From: Mucilaginibacter segetis
Lineage (GTDB): Bacteria > Bacteroidota > Bacteroidia > Sphingobacteriales > Sphingobacteriaceae
Assembly: GCF_016522075.1 (NCBI RefSeq)
Contig: NZ_JAEHFW010000002.1
Location: 124,001 to 188,000, forward strand
Length of the DNA: 64,000 bases
Direction of reading: 5' to 3'
The notes below the pieces were generated by a model, which was not told where the DNA came from, searched no databases, and saw nothing but the letters and a program-made list of their open reading frames with translations. Position numbers and translations under genes: made by a program. Shown here piece after piece: positions 1-8,876 of the stretch; the first letter of the stretch is position 1; every line of letters begins with the position of its first letter.

Positions 1-2349
1 CAAACTTATTTTTGGCGTGTAAGGGTTTGGGATAACAGTGGCAAATCTTCCGCCTGGAGTAAAACCGCTTCCTGGAAAATGGGCCTGCTCTCCCCTGCCG
101 ACTGGCATGCCAAATGGATAGAGCCGGGATTCAGCAATGTGAACAATGAGCCGGCACCATTACTTCGAACCGAATTCGCCTTAAATAAAACCATAAAAGA
201 GGCTACCGCCTACATTACCTCGCACGGCTTTTACGAGGCGCAAATAAACGGGGTCCGTGTAGGCGATGCATATCTCACACCGGGCTGGACAAGCTATCAT
301 AAAAGATTACAATACCAGGCTTACGATGTTAAAAGTTTATTAAAAAACGGCGAAAACGCCATTGGGGTAAAACTCGGAAGCGGCTGGTACCGCAGTCCCC
401 TGGGCCCCGATTCTCCTAATCCGGGCTATTATGGAAAAAACGTGGCTCTGTTGCTGCAGATAAAGATCACCTATACCGATGGCAGTGAGCAGTACATCAC
501 ATCAGATGGTAACTGGAAATCATCCACCGGGGAGTTAACCTTCGCAGAGATCTATAACGGTTGTATTATTGATTCCCGCAAACAACAGCAGGGGTGGGCG
601 TCCGCATCATTTAACGACCAAAACTGGGAGCCTGTAAAAGTTGTATCCTTTGCTAACGGTAACCTGGTGGCTACATATAACGAACCTGTGAGGAAACACG
701 AAACTTTTAAACCTGTTAAGCTTATAGTTACCCCAAAGGGAGAAAAAGTGATCGATTTCGGTCAGAATCTGGTAGGTTGGGTAAAAGTAACCCTGCGGGG
801 CCATGCCGGGGATTCCATTAAAATATCACACGCCGAAATACTTGATAAAGCGGGCAATTTCTACACGGAAAATTTAAGGTCGGCAAAAGCACAGGACGTC
901 TATATCTTAAAGGATGCGTCGCTACAAACATTCGAGCCGCAGTTTACCTGGCATGGTTTCCGGTACATTAAAGTAGAGGGGGTAAAAGAAGAATTGGATC
1001 CTGCTGATTTTACGGCGGTAGCCATTTATTCCGACATGAAGATGGCCGGAAGTTTCGCCTGCTCTAACCCCATGCTTAACCAGCTGCAGCATAATATTCA
1101 ATGGGGACAAAAGGGAAACTTCCTGGATGTGCCTACAGATTGCCCCCAGCGCGATGAGCGGCTCGGGTGGACTGGTGATGCCCAGGTATTTTCGCCAACG
1201 GCCGCCTATAATATGGATGTGCATAATTTTTTTACCAAATGGCTTAAAGATGTAGCCGCCGACCAGTACCCCAGCGGCAGTATACCATACATTGTGCCGG
1301 ATATATTTACTGATGGCAAATATGAGGTAGGCGGCAGTGCCGGCTGGGGAGATGTGGCTACCATAGTTCCGTGGAATATGTACGCTGCCTACGGCGATAA
1401 ACGTATATTGGAAAATCAGTTTTCCAGTATGAAGGCCTGGGTTGATTTTATCCAAAAGCAAACAAAAAATAACTTATGGGTTACCGGCAGCCATTTTGGC
1501 GACTGGTTATTTTACAGCGTAAACGACGACAGGGACGGCAGATCGGCCATTACCAGCAAATACCTGATAGCGCAATGCTTTTATGCCCGGTCCACCCAAT
1601 TACTTGTAGATGCTGCCCGGGTATTAGGCAAAACCGAAGAAGAACAATATTATTCGCTGTTGCTCACCAAGATCAAGGATGCTTTTGTTAATGAATATGT
1701 AACCCCTAACGGTTTGGTTTCCTCAGATACGCAAACAGCATACGTACTGGCGCTTGAGTTTGATATGCTGCCTGAGAACCTGAGGCAGCAGGCCGCTGAA
1801 CGCCTGGTAAAAAACATTAAACTATATGGCAATCACCTCACCACCGGCTTTTTAGGTACACCCTATCTGTGTGATGCCTTAAGTAAATTCGGGCATACCG
1901 ATGTGGCGTACAAATTGTTATTACAGGATACCTATCCTTCATGGTTATACCCAATTAAACAAGGCGCCACTACCATATGGGAACGATGGGATGGAATAAA
2001 ACCTGATGGCGACGTTGAAAATGCTTCTATGAACTCTTATAACCATTATTCATACGGCGCAATCGGCGATTGGATGTATAAGCATATAGCGGGCATACAG
2101 GCAGGCAGTCCCGGGTATAAAAAAATTATTATTAAACCTGAAATTGGCGGTGGACTCACCTGGGCCGAAGGAACGTACAATTCTGTATACGGCACTATAA
2201 GTTGCAAATGGCAAATTACAGGCAGCAAATTGGATATGACGGTTACCATCCCGCAGAATACAACCGCCGTTATATATGTACCGGATGCTCAGCAAAATGA
2301 CTATAAAGAGTATAAAGTAGCCGCCGGCACTTATCATTATTCCCGGTAA
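1..2349 (+). CDS. Alpha-L-rhamnosidase, GH78 (5'-truncated by window edge)
   Basis: This gene encodes an inverting exo-enzyme that removes alpha-L-rhamnose from plant or bacterial glycans. The frame is open from base 1, so the gene starts upstream of the window; the first ATG in view (79) is internal. The N-terminal beta-sandwich, the (alpha/alpha)6 barrel and the C-terminal beta-domain are all recognisable. The GH78 signature DCPQRDERLGWTGD lies near 1138-1180, and the Glu of DERLGW (codon 1156-1158) corresponds to the family's general acid. The Glu of TIWERWD (codon 1981-1983) corresponds to the general base. No catalytic residue is missing. A signal peptide cannot be judged because the start is absent. 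It faces away from the respiratory operon, so its partners are probably to the left of the window. Confidence 0.93.
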   Translation, partial: QTYFWRVRVWDNSGKSSAWSKTASWKMGLLSPADWHAKWIEPGFSNVNNEPAPLLRTEFALNKTIKEATAYITSHGFYEAQINGVRVGDAYLTPGWTSYHKRLQYQAYDVKSLLKNGENAIGVKLGSGWYRSPLGPDSPNPGYYGKNVALLLQIKITYTDGSEQYITSDGNWKSSTGELTFAEIYNGCIIDSRKQQQGWASASFNDQNWEPVKVVSFANGNLVATYNEPVRKHETFKPVKLIVTPKGEKVIDFGQNLVGWVKVTLRGHAGDSIKISHAEILDKAGNFYTENLRSAKAQDVYILKDASLQTFEPQFTWHGFRYIKVEGVKEELDPADFTAVAIYSDMKMAGSFACSNPMLNQLQHNIQWGQKGNFLDVPTDCPQRDERLGWTGDAQVFSPTAAYNMDVHNFFTKWLKDVAADQYPSGSIPYIVPDIFTDGKYEVGGSAGWGDVATIVPWNMYAAYGDKRILENQFSSMKAWVDFIQKQTKNNLWVTGSHFGDWLFYSVNDDRDGRSAITSKYLIAQCFYARSTQLLVDAARVLGKTEEEQYYSLLLTKIKDAFVNEYVTPNGLVSSDTQTAYVLALEFDMLPENLRQQAAERLVKNIKLYGNHLTTGFLGTPYLCDALSKFGHTDVAYKLLLQDTYPSWLYPIKQGATTIWERWDGIKPDGDVENASMNSYNHYSYGAIGDWMYKHIAGIQAGSPGYKKIIIKPEIGGGLTWAEGTYNSVYGTISCKWQITGSKLDMTVTIPQNTTAVIYVPDAQQNDYKEYKVAAGTYHYSR

Positions 2350-2380
2350 CTTAACAATAGCAGCTATTTTTTTTTATAAA

Positions 2381-2408
2381 AAGCCTTCAGATTTTGCCCT
2401 GAAGGCTT
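2381..2408 (-). terminator. Rho-independent terminator-like hairpin between convergent genes
   Basis: A perfect 10-bp inverted repeat (AAGCCTTCAG and CTGAAGGCTT, 8-nt loop) lies between the convergent rhamnosidase and small lipoprotein genes. Read on the minus strand the stem runs into five T, so it best serves the lipoprotein gene. On the plus strand the tail is only AT-rich, so use by the rhamnosidase is less certain. Confidence 0.65.
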
Positions 2409-2506
2409 CAATAAATTTATATCTGAAAACTCCCGTCTGTTTAACGGGCTGTAGCATTAATCGTCATCCCAATAATCTATCAACAGAATAATGATGGCAA
2501 TTAAAA

Positions 2507-2725
2507 TTACTCATCCCAAAAGCCTTCAAAAGCGATGCGGATGGAAGGAAAGTATTTTGTTAATAATTTCCATGCGAAACTCAATATCCAGATCAGCAAT
2601 CCTACGATAACAGCTAAAATAATAGCCAAAATAAAACCTGCCTTAAAGGCATCTTCCATTAATCCGCAGCCCGACAGGGAGCAGCACAGTAACAGACAAG
2701 CAATGGACCATGTTAATTTTTTCAT
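2507..2725 (-). CDS. Small lipoprotein/membrane protein of 72 aa, unknown function
   Basis: I do not recognise a named family. The product starts with a typical lipoprotein signal peptide (MKKLTWSIACLLL) and a lipobox LSGC at about residues 17-20. A second hydrophobic segment follows at residues 30-55, with a short charged tail ending FWDE. It could be an inner-membrane lipoprotein or a small stress-type membrane peptide. It is a stand-alone gene between the rhamnosidase and the respiratory operon, and a terminator-like hairpin follows it. The signal peptide plus conserved-looking lipobox argue that it is real, although it is short. Confidence 0.6.
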   Translation of the reverse strand: MKKLTWSIACLLLCCSLSGCGLMEDAFKAGFILAIILAVIVGLLIWILSFAWKLLTKYFPSIRIAFEGFWDE

Positions 2726-2796
2726 AGACTTAGACTTATAATTTAATAACTAAAAAATAAAAGGTGTTTAAAATACTTCTTTAATAAACGCTGCGT

Positions 2797-4188
2797 TTAC
2801 TTCCGGCTTTTTAAAAATGCGATAACATCCTCCATGTCTTTTTTTGATAAAATCCCGCCATAGGCAGGCATATCATCCCCCCCGTTAACTATCCTGATCT
2901 TCATCTCGCCCTCCGAAAGCCTGGTATAAACATGACTTAGGTCTGGACCTTTCATTCCTCCTGCCTCCCCTACTTTATGACAATATAAGCAACCTTTTTT
3001 ATAAAAAAGCGAAGCCCCGTGTACCACATGCTGATCAGTACTATGTATTGTTGATGCGTTTAAAGGTTTTGCTTTAAAATTGGGCGACCAATCTGATCTT
3101 TCGCCCAGCAAGAACAGGCTAAAAATAAAAACAACTACACAGCCCGAACCAAATATGGCCCACGGACGGCGTATTGGGCTGCGCTCCCCTTTATTGGATA
3201 TAAAAGGCAAAGCAAGTAAAATAATAATAGTTAATACCGGACCTATCACAATCATATATGACTCGATATTAGGGGGCATCAGCGCAAAAAGCGAAAAGAT
3301 CGACAACATATACCAGTCGGGCTTAGGCGTAGCATATATAATTGCAGGATCAGGCGGCTGCGTGAGTTCGGGAGGGCCGAATGCCACCGCCATACCAATA
3401 ATGGCAATAATGACCAACGCGCCAAACAGCAGATCGCGCCATGCGGCATAGGGCCAAAAAGGAACACCGCTTTTTTCCAGCAATTCTTTATACCATTTCC
3501 GGTAAGTTTTGGGATCTACCGGCCGGCCGGCTTTTGGTGGTTCAGAAATTCCGTTACGGATAACCAGCATTAAATGATAGCCTACGAACAAAAAGATAAT
3601 TGCCGGAATAATAAAAACATGATAAGCATAAAACCGGCTTAGCGAGTGACCGCCAATGGTGTCTCCTCCGAGCAACAAACGCGCCAGCCATTTACCAATA
3701 AACGGTACCCTGCCCAGTTGCTCCGCGGCAACAACAGATGACCAGACACCGTTGGAATCCCATCGCAACAGCTGCCCTGTAAAACCCATCGCTATGGTCA
3801 TAAACAGTAAAATCACCCCGCTGATCCAGGCCATTTCCCGCGGGTACTTATAGGCCGCTGTTATATAAACCCGTATCATGTGGATCCCCACCATAATTAT
3901 CATGGCCGAAGCACCAAAATAATGGATACCGCGCAATGTACGCCCGAAAGCGGCCTGATGGGTAATAAACTGAAGGGACTGATAAGCATCAGAGGAGGAT
4001 GGTTGATACAACAGGGATAAGGCAACTCCTGTAATTACCTGTAACACCAGGCAAAACAAGGTTGCGCTGCCAAAAACATAACTCCATTTAGCTCCCGGCG
4101 GCACGGGATGTTTTATCAGCGGCATAAAAATTTCACTGAACCCGCTGCGGTCATCAATCCAGCGCCATATTTGTTTTAGTTTATTCAT
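2797..4188 (-). CDS. Cytochrome b of a bc-type complex fused to a C-terminal cytochrome c
   Basis: This is the quinol-oxidising membrane subunit of a Rieske/cytochrome b complex, passing electrons from menaquinol towards the terminal oxidase of the same operon. Four heme b ligands are visible (His89, His103, His190, His205), and the Qo-site motif is PDWY at 290-293, as in b6f and Gram-positive enzymes. After the last membrane segments (about 365) a cytochrome c domain follows, with CLYCH at 400-404 and a probable axial Met440. This domain probably replaces a separate cytochrome c1. At 463 aa it is longer than cytochrome b alone because of the fusion. It is the last gene of the operon and starts 5 nt after the Rieske stop. 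The assignment is firm; the direct electron partner is inferred. Confidence 0.93.
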   Translation of the reverse strand: MNKLKQIWRWIDDRSGFSEIFMPLIKHPVPPGAKWSYVFGSATLFCLVLQVITGVALSLLYQPSSSDAYQSLQFITHQAAFGRTLRGIHYFGASAMIIMVGIHMIRVYITAAYKYPREMAWISGVILLFMTIAMGFTGQLLRWDSNGVWSSVVAAEQLGRVPFIGKWLARLLLGGDTIGGHSLSRFYAYHVFIIPAIIFLFVGYHLMLVIRNGISEPPKAGRPVDPKTYRKWYKELLEKSGVPFWPYAAWRDLLFGALVIIAIIGMAVAFGPPELTQPPDPAIIYATPKPDWYMLSIFSLFALMPPNIESYMIVIGPVLTIIILLALPFISNKGERSPIRRPWAIFGSGCVVVFIFSLFLLGERSDWSPNFKAKPLNASTIHSTDQHVVHGASLFYKKGCLYCHKVGEAGGMKGPDLSHVYTRLSEGEMKIRIVNGGDDMPAYGGILSKKDMEDVIAFLKSRK

Positions 4189-4193
4189 AGGCG

Positions 4194-4700
4194 TTAAGCG
4201 GTTATATTAGTTATTGGTATCGGGGCGGTTTGTATTTCTACCTGGTTTTTATTTATCCTAACCGCGTATTGCACCAGGGCTTTAGGTGGCGGACCTGCCG
4301 CAACTGTTCCGTCTTTATAATACACCCCTCCATGGCACGGGCACATAAAAAGTTCCGCATCAGACTCCCACCTTACCGGACAACCCAGATGAGTACAGTT
4401 AGCCGAAAAAGCCGTAAATTTATTTTCAGCATCCCGGCGTAACCAGGCGGCCGAATGCGCTGTTACACCTGCCCAGTTCTCAGGATCAGCATTTTCAAAG
4501 GTAACCAGTTTGGTGTCTCCTACATTAAAGGTATCAACCAGTCCAACCTGTCGCCAAAGTTTGGGTGTTTTTTTAATTAGCGGTGCAAATACTGCACTTA
4601 AAACGGGCACCCCCGCTATTGCCGCAGATATAGCCGCCAGCCCTACGCTTAACTTTACTAAAAAACTCCTGCGTTTTTCATTTATCTTATTCTCATTCAT
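4194..4700 (-). CDS. Rieske [2Fe-2S] protein of the bc complex
   Basis: This is the iron-sulfur subunit that takes one electron from quinol at the Qo site and hands it to the cytochrome c domain. The cluster-binding boxes are CTHLGC (102-107) and CPCHGG (120-125). The ligands are expected to be Cys102, His104, Cys120 and His123, with a Cys107-Cys122 disulfide. A single N-terminal membrane anchor (about 14-38) follows KRRSFL, which resembles a Tat signal, the usual route for folded Rieske proteins. The length of 168 aa is typical. The start overlaps the preceding small-subunit gene by 8 nt, so the two are likely translationally coupled. Confidence 0.94.
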   Translation of the reverse strand: MNENKINEKRRSFLVKLSVGLAAISAAIAGVPVLSAVFAPLIKKTPKLWRQVGLVDTFNVGDTKLVTFENADPENWAGVTAHSAAWLRRDAENKFTAFSANCTHLGCPVRWESDAELFMCPCHGGVYYKDGTVAAGPPPKALVQYAVRINKNQVEIQTAPIPITNITA

Positions 4701-4908
4701 GTCGCAAAATGTTGATCCACCCCCAAAGTGAAATAATAACTAAAAGCAAGCCGGAGCTTAGCATTACCCACGTAGTAAGTAAGCCCCAAAAAATAAATGC
4801 AAACCCTAAAGCCAGAAAAAATGGCCAATAGGTTGGCTCAGGCAATCGCTCCGGGCGGGCATTTTTCCACTCCGGCACAGGTTCATTTCTATCGTTATCT
4901 GTCATCAT
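4693..4908 (-). CDS. Small two-helix membrane protein, probable cytochrome c oxidase subunit IV-like
   Basis: This is a 71-aa protein with a hydrophilic, proline-rich N-terminus and two predicted membrane helices (about 26-47 and 49-67). Its position between ctaG and the Rieske gene in an oxidase operon, and its topology, match the small accessory subunit IV of caa3/aa3 oxidases. The sequence is too short to prove homology by eye. It overlaps both neighbours by a few bases (ctaG stop and Rieske start), which indicates co-translation. The function is inferred mainly from context. Confidence 0.7.
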   Translation of the reverse strand: MMTDNDRNEPVPEWKNARPERLPEPTYWPFFLALGFAFIFWGLLTTWVMLSSGLLLVIISLWGWINILRHE

Positions 4909-5687
4909 CTTACATTATTTAATTTTACGCCCGAACCGCTTATAAACCATCTGTACAACAGCCAAAGGCACCCCGAAAGATAAACGAAGCAACAGGGCAC
5001 CCACATAATGAGGCCGGCGGCCTCGCTATCTTCAATATGGCTTATATTCCATGGATTATACCCCGAACCTCCCATATGATAATAATGATAGGTACCCTGC
5101 GGTGCAAAAGTGATAAGCAACCCGAGTAATGAGCAGCTAACACACGCTGTAAATAAATAAACGATACCAGAGAGGGCATGTGTGTGTAGTTTTTCTTCGG
5201 GGCCTAAAAGCGGCCAGCTAAAAACCACCCCGGCTAATAGCAAACTCCCACTTTGCAGCAGCGGAAAAACCGGAGCAAAACTGCCGTGATTTGCCATTGC
5301 CATATCAAACAGCGCGGGTATATGCCATATCCACATGATACCCACTCCGGTTATCCAGGCGCACCAGATATTTTTGTTAAAAAAACGCGACAGCCGGTTA
5401 AGTAAGGGATGATCTGTTCCTGCAAGTGAAAGTGTTAGCAGAGGTCCGCAGATGAGCAGTAATATTACGTGGATGATCATATGTGCGCTGAAATAGGCAT
5501 GCATTGCCAGGTAATGCAAAGGCGAGCTAAGCAACAGGAGCAACAATATTATAACCCCCGCAAATAATTTGTTGTTCCTTTGTCTTTTGAACCGTGTAAC
5601 GCTGTAAAAAAATGCAATAAATATTGCCGCCAACAATAAGGTGGATACATCTAAATGCCAGTGTAATATTAAACTTGTGTTTACCAT
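4905..5687 (-). CDS. ctaG: Cytochrome c oxidase assembly protein, caa3-type CtaG
   Basis: This is an integral membrane protein with about seven helices, matching the caa3_CtaG family that assists maturation of caa3-type oxidases. His-containing segments near the helices (LHYLAMHAYFSAHMIIH, then MWIWHIPALFD) are family hallmarks. The frame extends to an upstream ATG at 5720, but that would overlap cox3 by 29 bp. The ATG at 5687 lies 4 nt after the cox3 stop and gives a normal 260-aa protein, so I prefer it. It sits directly behind the oxidase structural genes, as in many caa3 operons. Confidence 0.85.
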   Translation of the reverse strand: MVNTSLILHWHLDVSTLLLAAIFIAFFYSVTRFKRQRNNKLFAGVIILLLLLLSSPLHYLAMHAYFSAHMIIHVILLLICGPLLTLSLAGTDHPLLNRLSRFFNKNIWCAWITGVGIMWIWHIPALFDMAMANHGSFAPVFPLLQSGSLLLAGVVFSWPLLGPEEKLHTHALSGIVYLFTACVSCSLLGLLITFAPQGTYHYYHMGGSGYNPWNISHIEDSEAAGLIMWVPCCFVYLSGCLWLLYRWFISGSGVKLNNVR

Positions 5688-5691
5688 AAGC

Positions 5692-6243
5692 TTATCGGAT
5701 ATGTGGTATAACATAAACAATAAAGAAAACTACGGCCCATACAATATCTACAAAGTGCCAGTAAATACCTACTGTACTGATCACTGAAGATTTTTTTTCG
5801 TCGTAATCGCCGGCGACTGCCAAAGCTGTAACAATAGCAATAATTATAAGGCCGACCAGAACATGTAATCCGTGAAACCCGGTAAGCGTAAAAAAACTGG
5901 TGCCAAATGTATTTGCACCCAGGTTTACATGGTCGTTAAACAAACGTATATATTCCTTGCCCTGCCCAAAAAGAAAGATGGCTCCTAATAAGAATGTTAC
6001 TATCAACCATAATTTCAACATCCCGATATTTCCTTTATGATAGTTCTTTTCGGCGCGCCAGTACGTAAAACTACTTGAAAATAACACCAGACTAAACATG
6101 CCTGTTGAACGCAGATCAAGTTCGGAAGTTTGTAAGCGAACAAAGCCGGGAGCAAGTGAAAAATAGACAAATACCATTATAAGCGACAGGAAGAACATCG
6201 CCTCGGTGCCTACTACAAGCTTTATCATCAGTTTATTTTCCAT
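5692..6243 (-). CDS. Cytochrome c oxidase subunit III
   Basis: This is a heme-copper oxidase subunit III of about 183 aa with five predicted membrane helices, the short form common in caa3 oxidases. The family region GFHGLHVLVGL is present, as is the final helix segment YWHFVDIVWAVVFFIVYVIP with its conserved WHFVD. The frame can be extended to 6273, but the ATG at 6243 (MENKLM) overlaps the end of coxA by only 11 bp and places the first helix correctly, so it is the likely start. The subunit stabilises the catalytic core and the proton-uptake path. Confidence 0.92.
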   Translation of the reverse strand: MENKLMIKLVVGTEAMFFLSLIMVFVYFSLAPGFVRLQTSELDLRSTGMFSLVLFSSSFTYWRAEKNYHKGNIGMLKLWLIVTFLLGAIFLFGQGKEYIRLFNDHVNLGANTFGTSFFTLTGFHGLHVLVGLIIIAIVTALAVAGDYDEKKSSVISTVGIYWHFVDIVWAVVFFIVYVIPHIR

Positions 6244-7915
6244 ATTCTTCCTTTCTGTTCCAATCCGCATCATCGGGTCGTTTATAGTCTCGGAAAGGTC
6301 GGGTGCTTTTCACAGGGATAACTTGCTCAAAGTTTTTAAGATTAGGCGGGGATGTTGTTGTCCATTCCAAAGTGTTGGCATCCCATGGATCATTCTCTGC
6401 TTTAGAGCCGCTCCGGACAGCACGGACGAGTATATATATAAGTAAACCGACGGCAATGGCCATCAAAAAACCTCCGGCAGTCGAAATAAAATTAAGGATA
6501 CCCCAGCCCGGCAGGTCGGGGTAGGTATAAACCCTGCGGGCCATTCCCATGGCGCCAAGCGCGTGCTGCACCAAAAAAGTTGTATTAAACCCGACCACAA
6601 AAAGCCAGAAAAACCACCGACCTGATCTTTCGTCGAGTACACGGCCGCTCATTTTAGGGAACCAGTAGAACAAGCCGGAAAGCAAGCCAAAAAGACTGCC
6701 ACCAATAAATACGTAATGCAGGTGGGCAACTACATAGTAAGTATCGGTTAGTTGCCAGTCGATAGGTACTATGGCAAAAGATACTCCGCTAAGACCTCCA
6801 ATAGTAAATTCAACAAGGAATGCTATCCCAAAAAGCATGGCTACGCTAAATTTTATTGACCCACCCCACATGGTGGCCAGCCAGTTAAATATTTTTACGC
6901 CCGTTGGTACGCCTATGAGCAGGCTGCTGGCAGCAAAGAAATTATTTACCGTATTTCCCAATCCGGTGGCAAACATGTGGTGCACCCAAACGCCGAATGC
7001 CAGCAGGGCAATTGCAATACCCGAACCTACCACAAAACCGTAGCCGAATATGGGTTTACGACTGAAAACCGGAAAAATTTCTGAGAAAATGCCGAAGATA
7101 GGCAGAATAAGTATGTACACTTCCGGGTGGCCAAACAACCAGAACAGGTGTTGCCATAATATTGCCGAGCCACCGCCCACAGCGTTAAAAAAATGTGCAT
7201 GTAACTGGCGGTCAAGCAATACCATTACCAGTGCGGCATTAAGCGAGGGGAAGGCCGCCAGAACCAGGAAAGAATTAATGAGGATCATCCATACAAACAG
7301 CGGCATTTGCTTTAATCCCATATCGTTTACCCGGTATTTTAAAATAGTTACAATAAAGTTGACTGAAGCAGTAACTGTACCTATGCCCGACAGTAAAAGC
7401 CCCGAACAATAATAATTAATGCCCGGTGACGAGGAGTAGTTATATTGATTGAGAGGGGCATAATTAAACCAACCGGCATCAGGCGCACCGCCTGCCAAAA
7501 AACTGAAGTAAAGTAAAAATCCGCCAAAAAAGGTCATCCAGAAACTCAAGGCATTCAACCGTGGAAATGCCATATCATTCGCTCCGATCATCAGAGGAAC
7601 AAAATAGGTAGCAAAGCCAAATATCGCCGGAGTAAGCACAAAAAATATCATTGTTGTGCCATGCATGGTAAATAACTGATTGTAGGCTTCGGGTCCTAAA
7701 AAATCATTATTCGGCACTGCCAGCTGAGTACGCACCAGCATTATCTCTATACCTCCAATAACCAGGAATAGCAGCGATAGCCATAAATACATAATACCGA
7801 TCTGTTTATGATCTACCGAAGATATCCACTGCAACAAACCCTGATTGTTGCTAACGCCTAATCCGGGAATGGACTGCGTTGGTTCCGGTACGTTCAGATC
7901 GGTTTCCTCACTCAT
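6233..7915 (-). CDS. Cytochrome c oxidase subunit I (heme-copper core)
   Basis: This is the catalytic core of a proton-pumping oxygen reductase. Ligands are visible: His85 (low-spin heme, TMHGTTM), His263 and Tyr267 in GHPEVY (CuB and cross-linked Tyr), His312-His313 (CuB), His398 (high-spin heme) and His400 (low-spin heme) in VVAHLHYV. The Glu of HPEVY is the D-channel Glu of A1-type enzymes, and a Lys in SRKPIFG fits the K-channel. The length of 560 aa and about 12 helices are typical. It overlaps coxB by 4 nt. With the adjoining subunit II and the bc genes it should form a complete menaquinol-to-oxygen branch. Confidence 0.97.
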   Translation of the reverse strand: MSEETDLNVPEPTQSIPGLGVSNNQGLLQWISSVDHKQIGIMYLWLSLLFLVIGGIEIMLVRTQLAVPNNDFLGPEAYNQLFTMHGTTMIFFVLTPAIFGFATYFVPLMIGANDMAFPRLNALSFWMTFFGGFLLYFSFLAGGAPDAGWFNYAPLNQYNYSSSPGINYYCSGLLLSGIGTVTASVNFIVTILKYRVNDMGLKQMPLFVWMILINSFLVLAAFPSLNAALVMVLLDRQLHAHFFNAVGGGSAILWQHLFWLFGHPEVYILILPIFGIFSEIFPVFSRKPIFGYGFVVGSGIAIALLAFGVWVHHMFATGLGNTVNNFFAASSLLIGVPTGVKIFNWLATMWGGSIKFSVAMLFGIAFLVEFTIGGLSGVSFAIVPIDWQLTDTYYVVAHLHYVFIGGSLFGLLSGLFYWFPKMSGRVLDERSGRWFFWLFVVGFNTTFLVQHALGAMGMARRVYTYPDLPGWGILNFISTAGGFLMAIAVGLLIYILVRAVRSGSKAENDPWDANTLEWTTTSPPNLKNFEQVIPVKSTRPFRDYKRPDDADWNRKEEYGK

Positions 7916-8874
7916 TTCAGTTGCGATAAATAAGCGGTCAGCGCGTTGAGGCTGTCCTTGTTAAAAATAAAACGCGGCATGTGTGCCCCGGGCTTAACTT
8001 TTTGCGGATCAGTAAGCCAGCGCTTAACATTTGCAGGGGTGTTAGCCATCATACCAGAAAGCATTGTCTGCCGACTGGCGAAGTGGGTAAGATCAGGTCC
8101 TTCCGAGCCATTCGCATCCGAACCCCTTATACTATGGCAACTGCTGCATGATGCCTTACCGAACAATACTTCCCCGGCTAAAGCAACCGAATCTGCAGGT
8201 TTTACAGCATCAGTACTTTGCGTTATAAGCCACTTATGATACTCATCCGGCGTTTGCGCAATTACCCGTATGCGCATCCAAGCGTGTTGTTTGCCGCAAA
8301 ACTCACTGCAAGTACCCTCATAAATACCCGGCCGCTTTACGGTGACCCATAAATTATTATTTGTGCCTGGGATCATATCCATCTTGGCACCAAAAGCAGG
8401 TACCCACCAGTCGTGGATCACATCAGCGGAATTAAGTTGCAATAGTAAAGGTTTGCCCACAGGCAAATGTATTTCGTTTGCAGTAACTGCCTTTGTTCCC
8501 TTATAATCAGCCTGCCACCACCATTGATGCCCGGTGATCACTACATCAGCAGGATGATCTGAAACAGGTGGCATAATAGCACTCATGGTATGCAGCGACC
8601 AAAAGAAAAAAACGATAACCAGTAACATTGGCACGCCTACCATTAGTATCTCCAGCTTACGATTGCCGGCAATTTGCCGGGGCTCGCCTCCGGTGGTTTT
8701 TGAGCGGAACCTTACGACAATAACTATTGTAAGTACCAGCACTAATAAAAATATTCCGGTTGCAGCTATTAAAAACCCGTTACCTATGGAGCGTATCTGC
8801 TCCGCCTGTGGCGAAGCCGTATTTAACACCGTAGGGTCGGTAAAACGGGACAACAACACGGAAAAATTATTCAT
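7912..8874 (-). CDS. Cytochrome c oxidase subunit II with C-terminal cytochrome c (caa3 type)
   Basis: This subunit accepts electrons into the binuclear CuA centre and passes them to subunit I. Two N-terminal membrane helices (about 33-54 and 75-93) anchor a periplasmic cupredoxin domain. The CuA ligands are His154, Cys189, Glu191, Cys193, His197 and Met200 (CSEFCGKQHAWM). A fused cytochrome c follows, with CSSCH at 243-247 and a probable Met299 ligand, which defines the caa3 type. No classical lipobox is seen. It lies 2 nt downstream of the SDR gene, so the two share a transcript. Confidence 0.95.
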   Translation of the reverse strand: MNNFSVLLSRFTDPTVLNTASPQAEQIRSIGNGFLIAATGIFLLVLVLTIVIVVRFRSKTTGGEPRQIAGNRKLEILMVGVPMLLVIVFFFWSLHTMSAIMPPVSDHPADVVITGHQWWWQADYKGTKAVTANEIHLPVGKPLLLQLNSADVIHDWWVPAFGAKMDMIPGTNNNLWVTVKRPGIYEGTCSEFCGKQHAWMRIRVIAQTPDEYHKWLITQSTDAVKPADSVALAGEVLFGKASCSSCHSIRGSDANGSEGPDLTHFASRQTMLSGMMANTPANVKRWLTDPQKVKPGAHMPRFIFNKDSLNALTAYLSQLK

Positions 8875-8876
8875 GA

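Noticed and set aside
922..1461. 179-codon minus-strand frame inside the rhamnosidase gene
   Set aside because: It lies opposite the conserved GH78 catalytic core and has no domain of its own.
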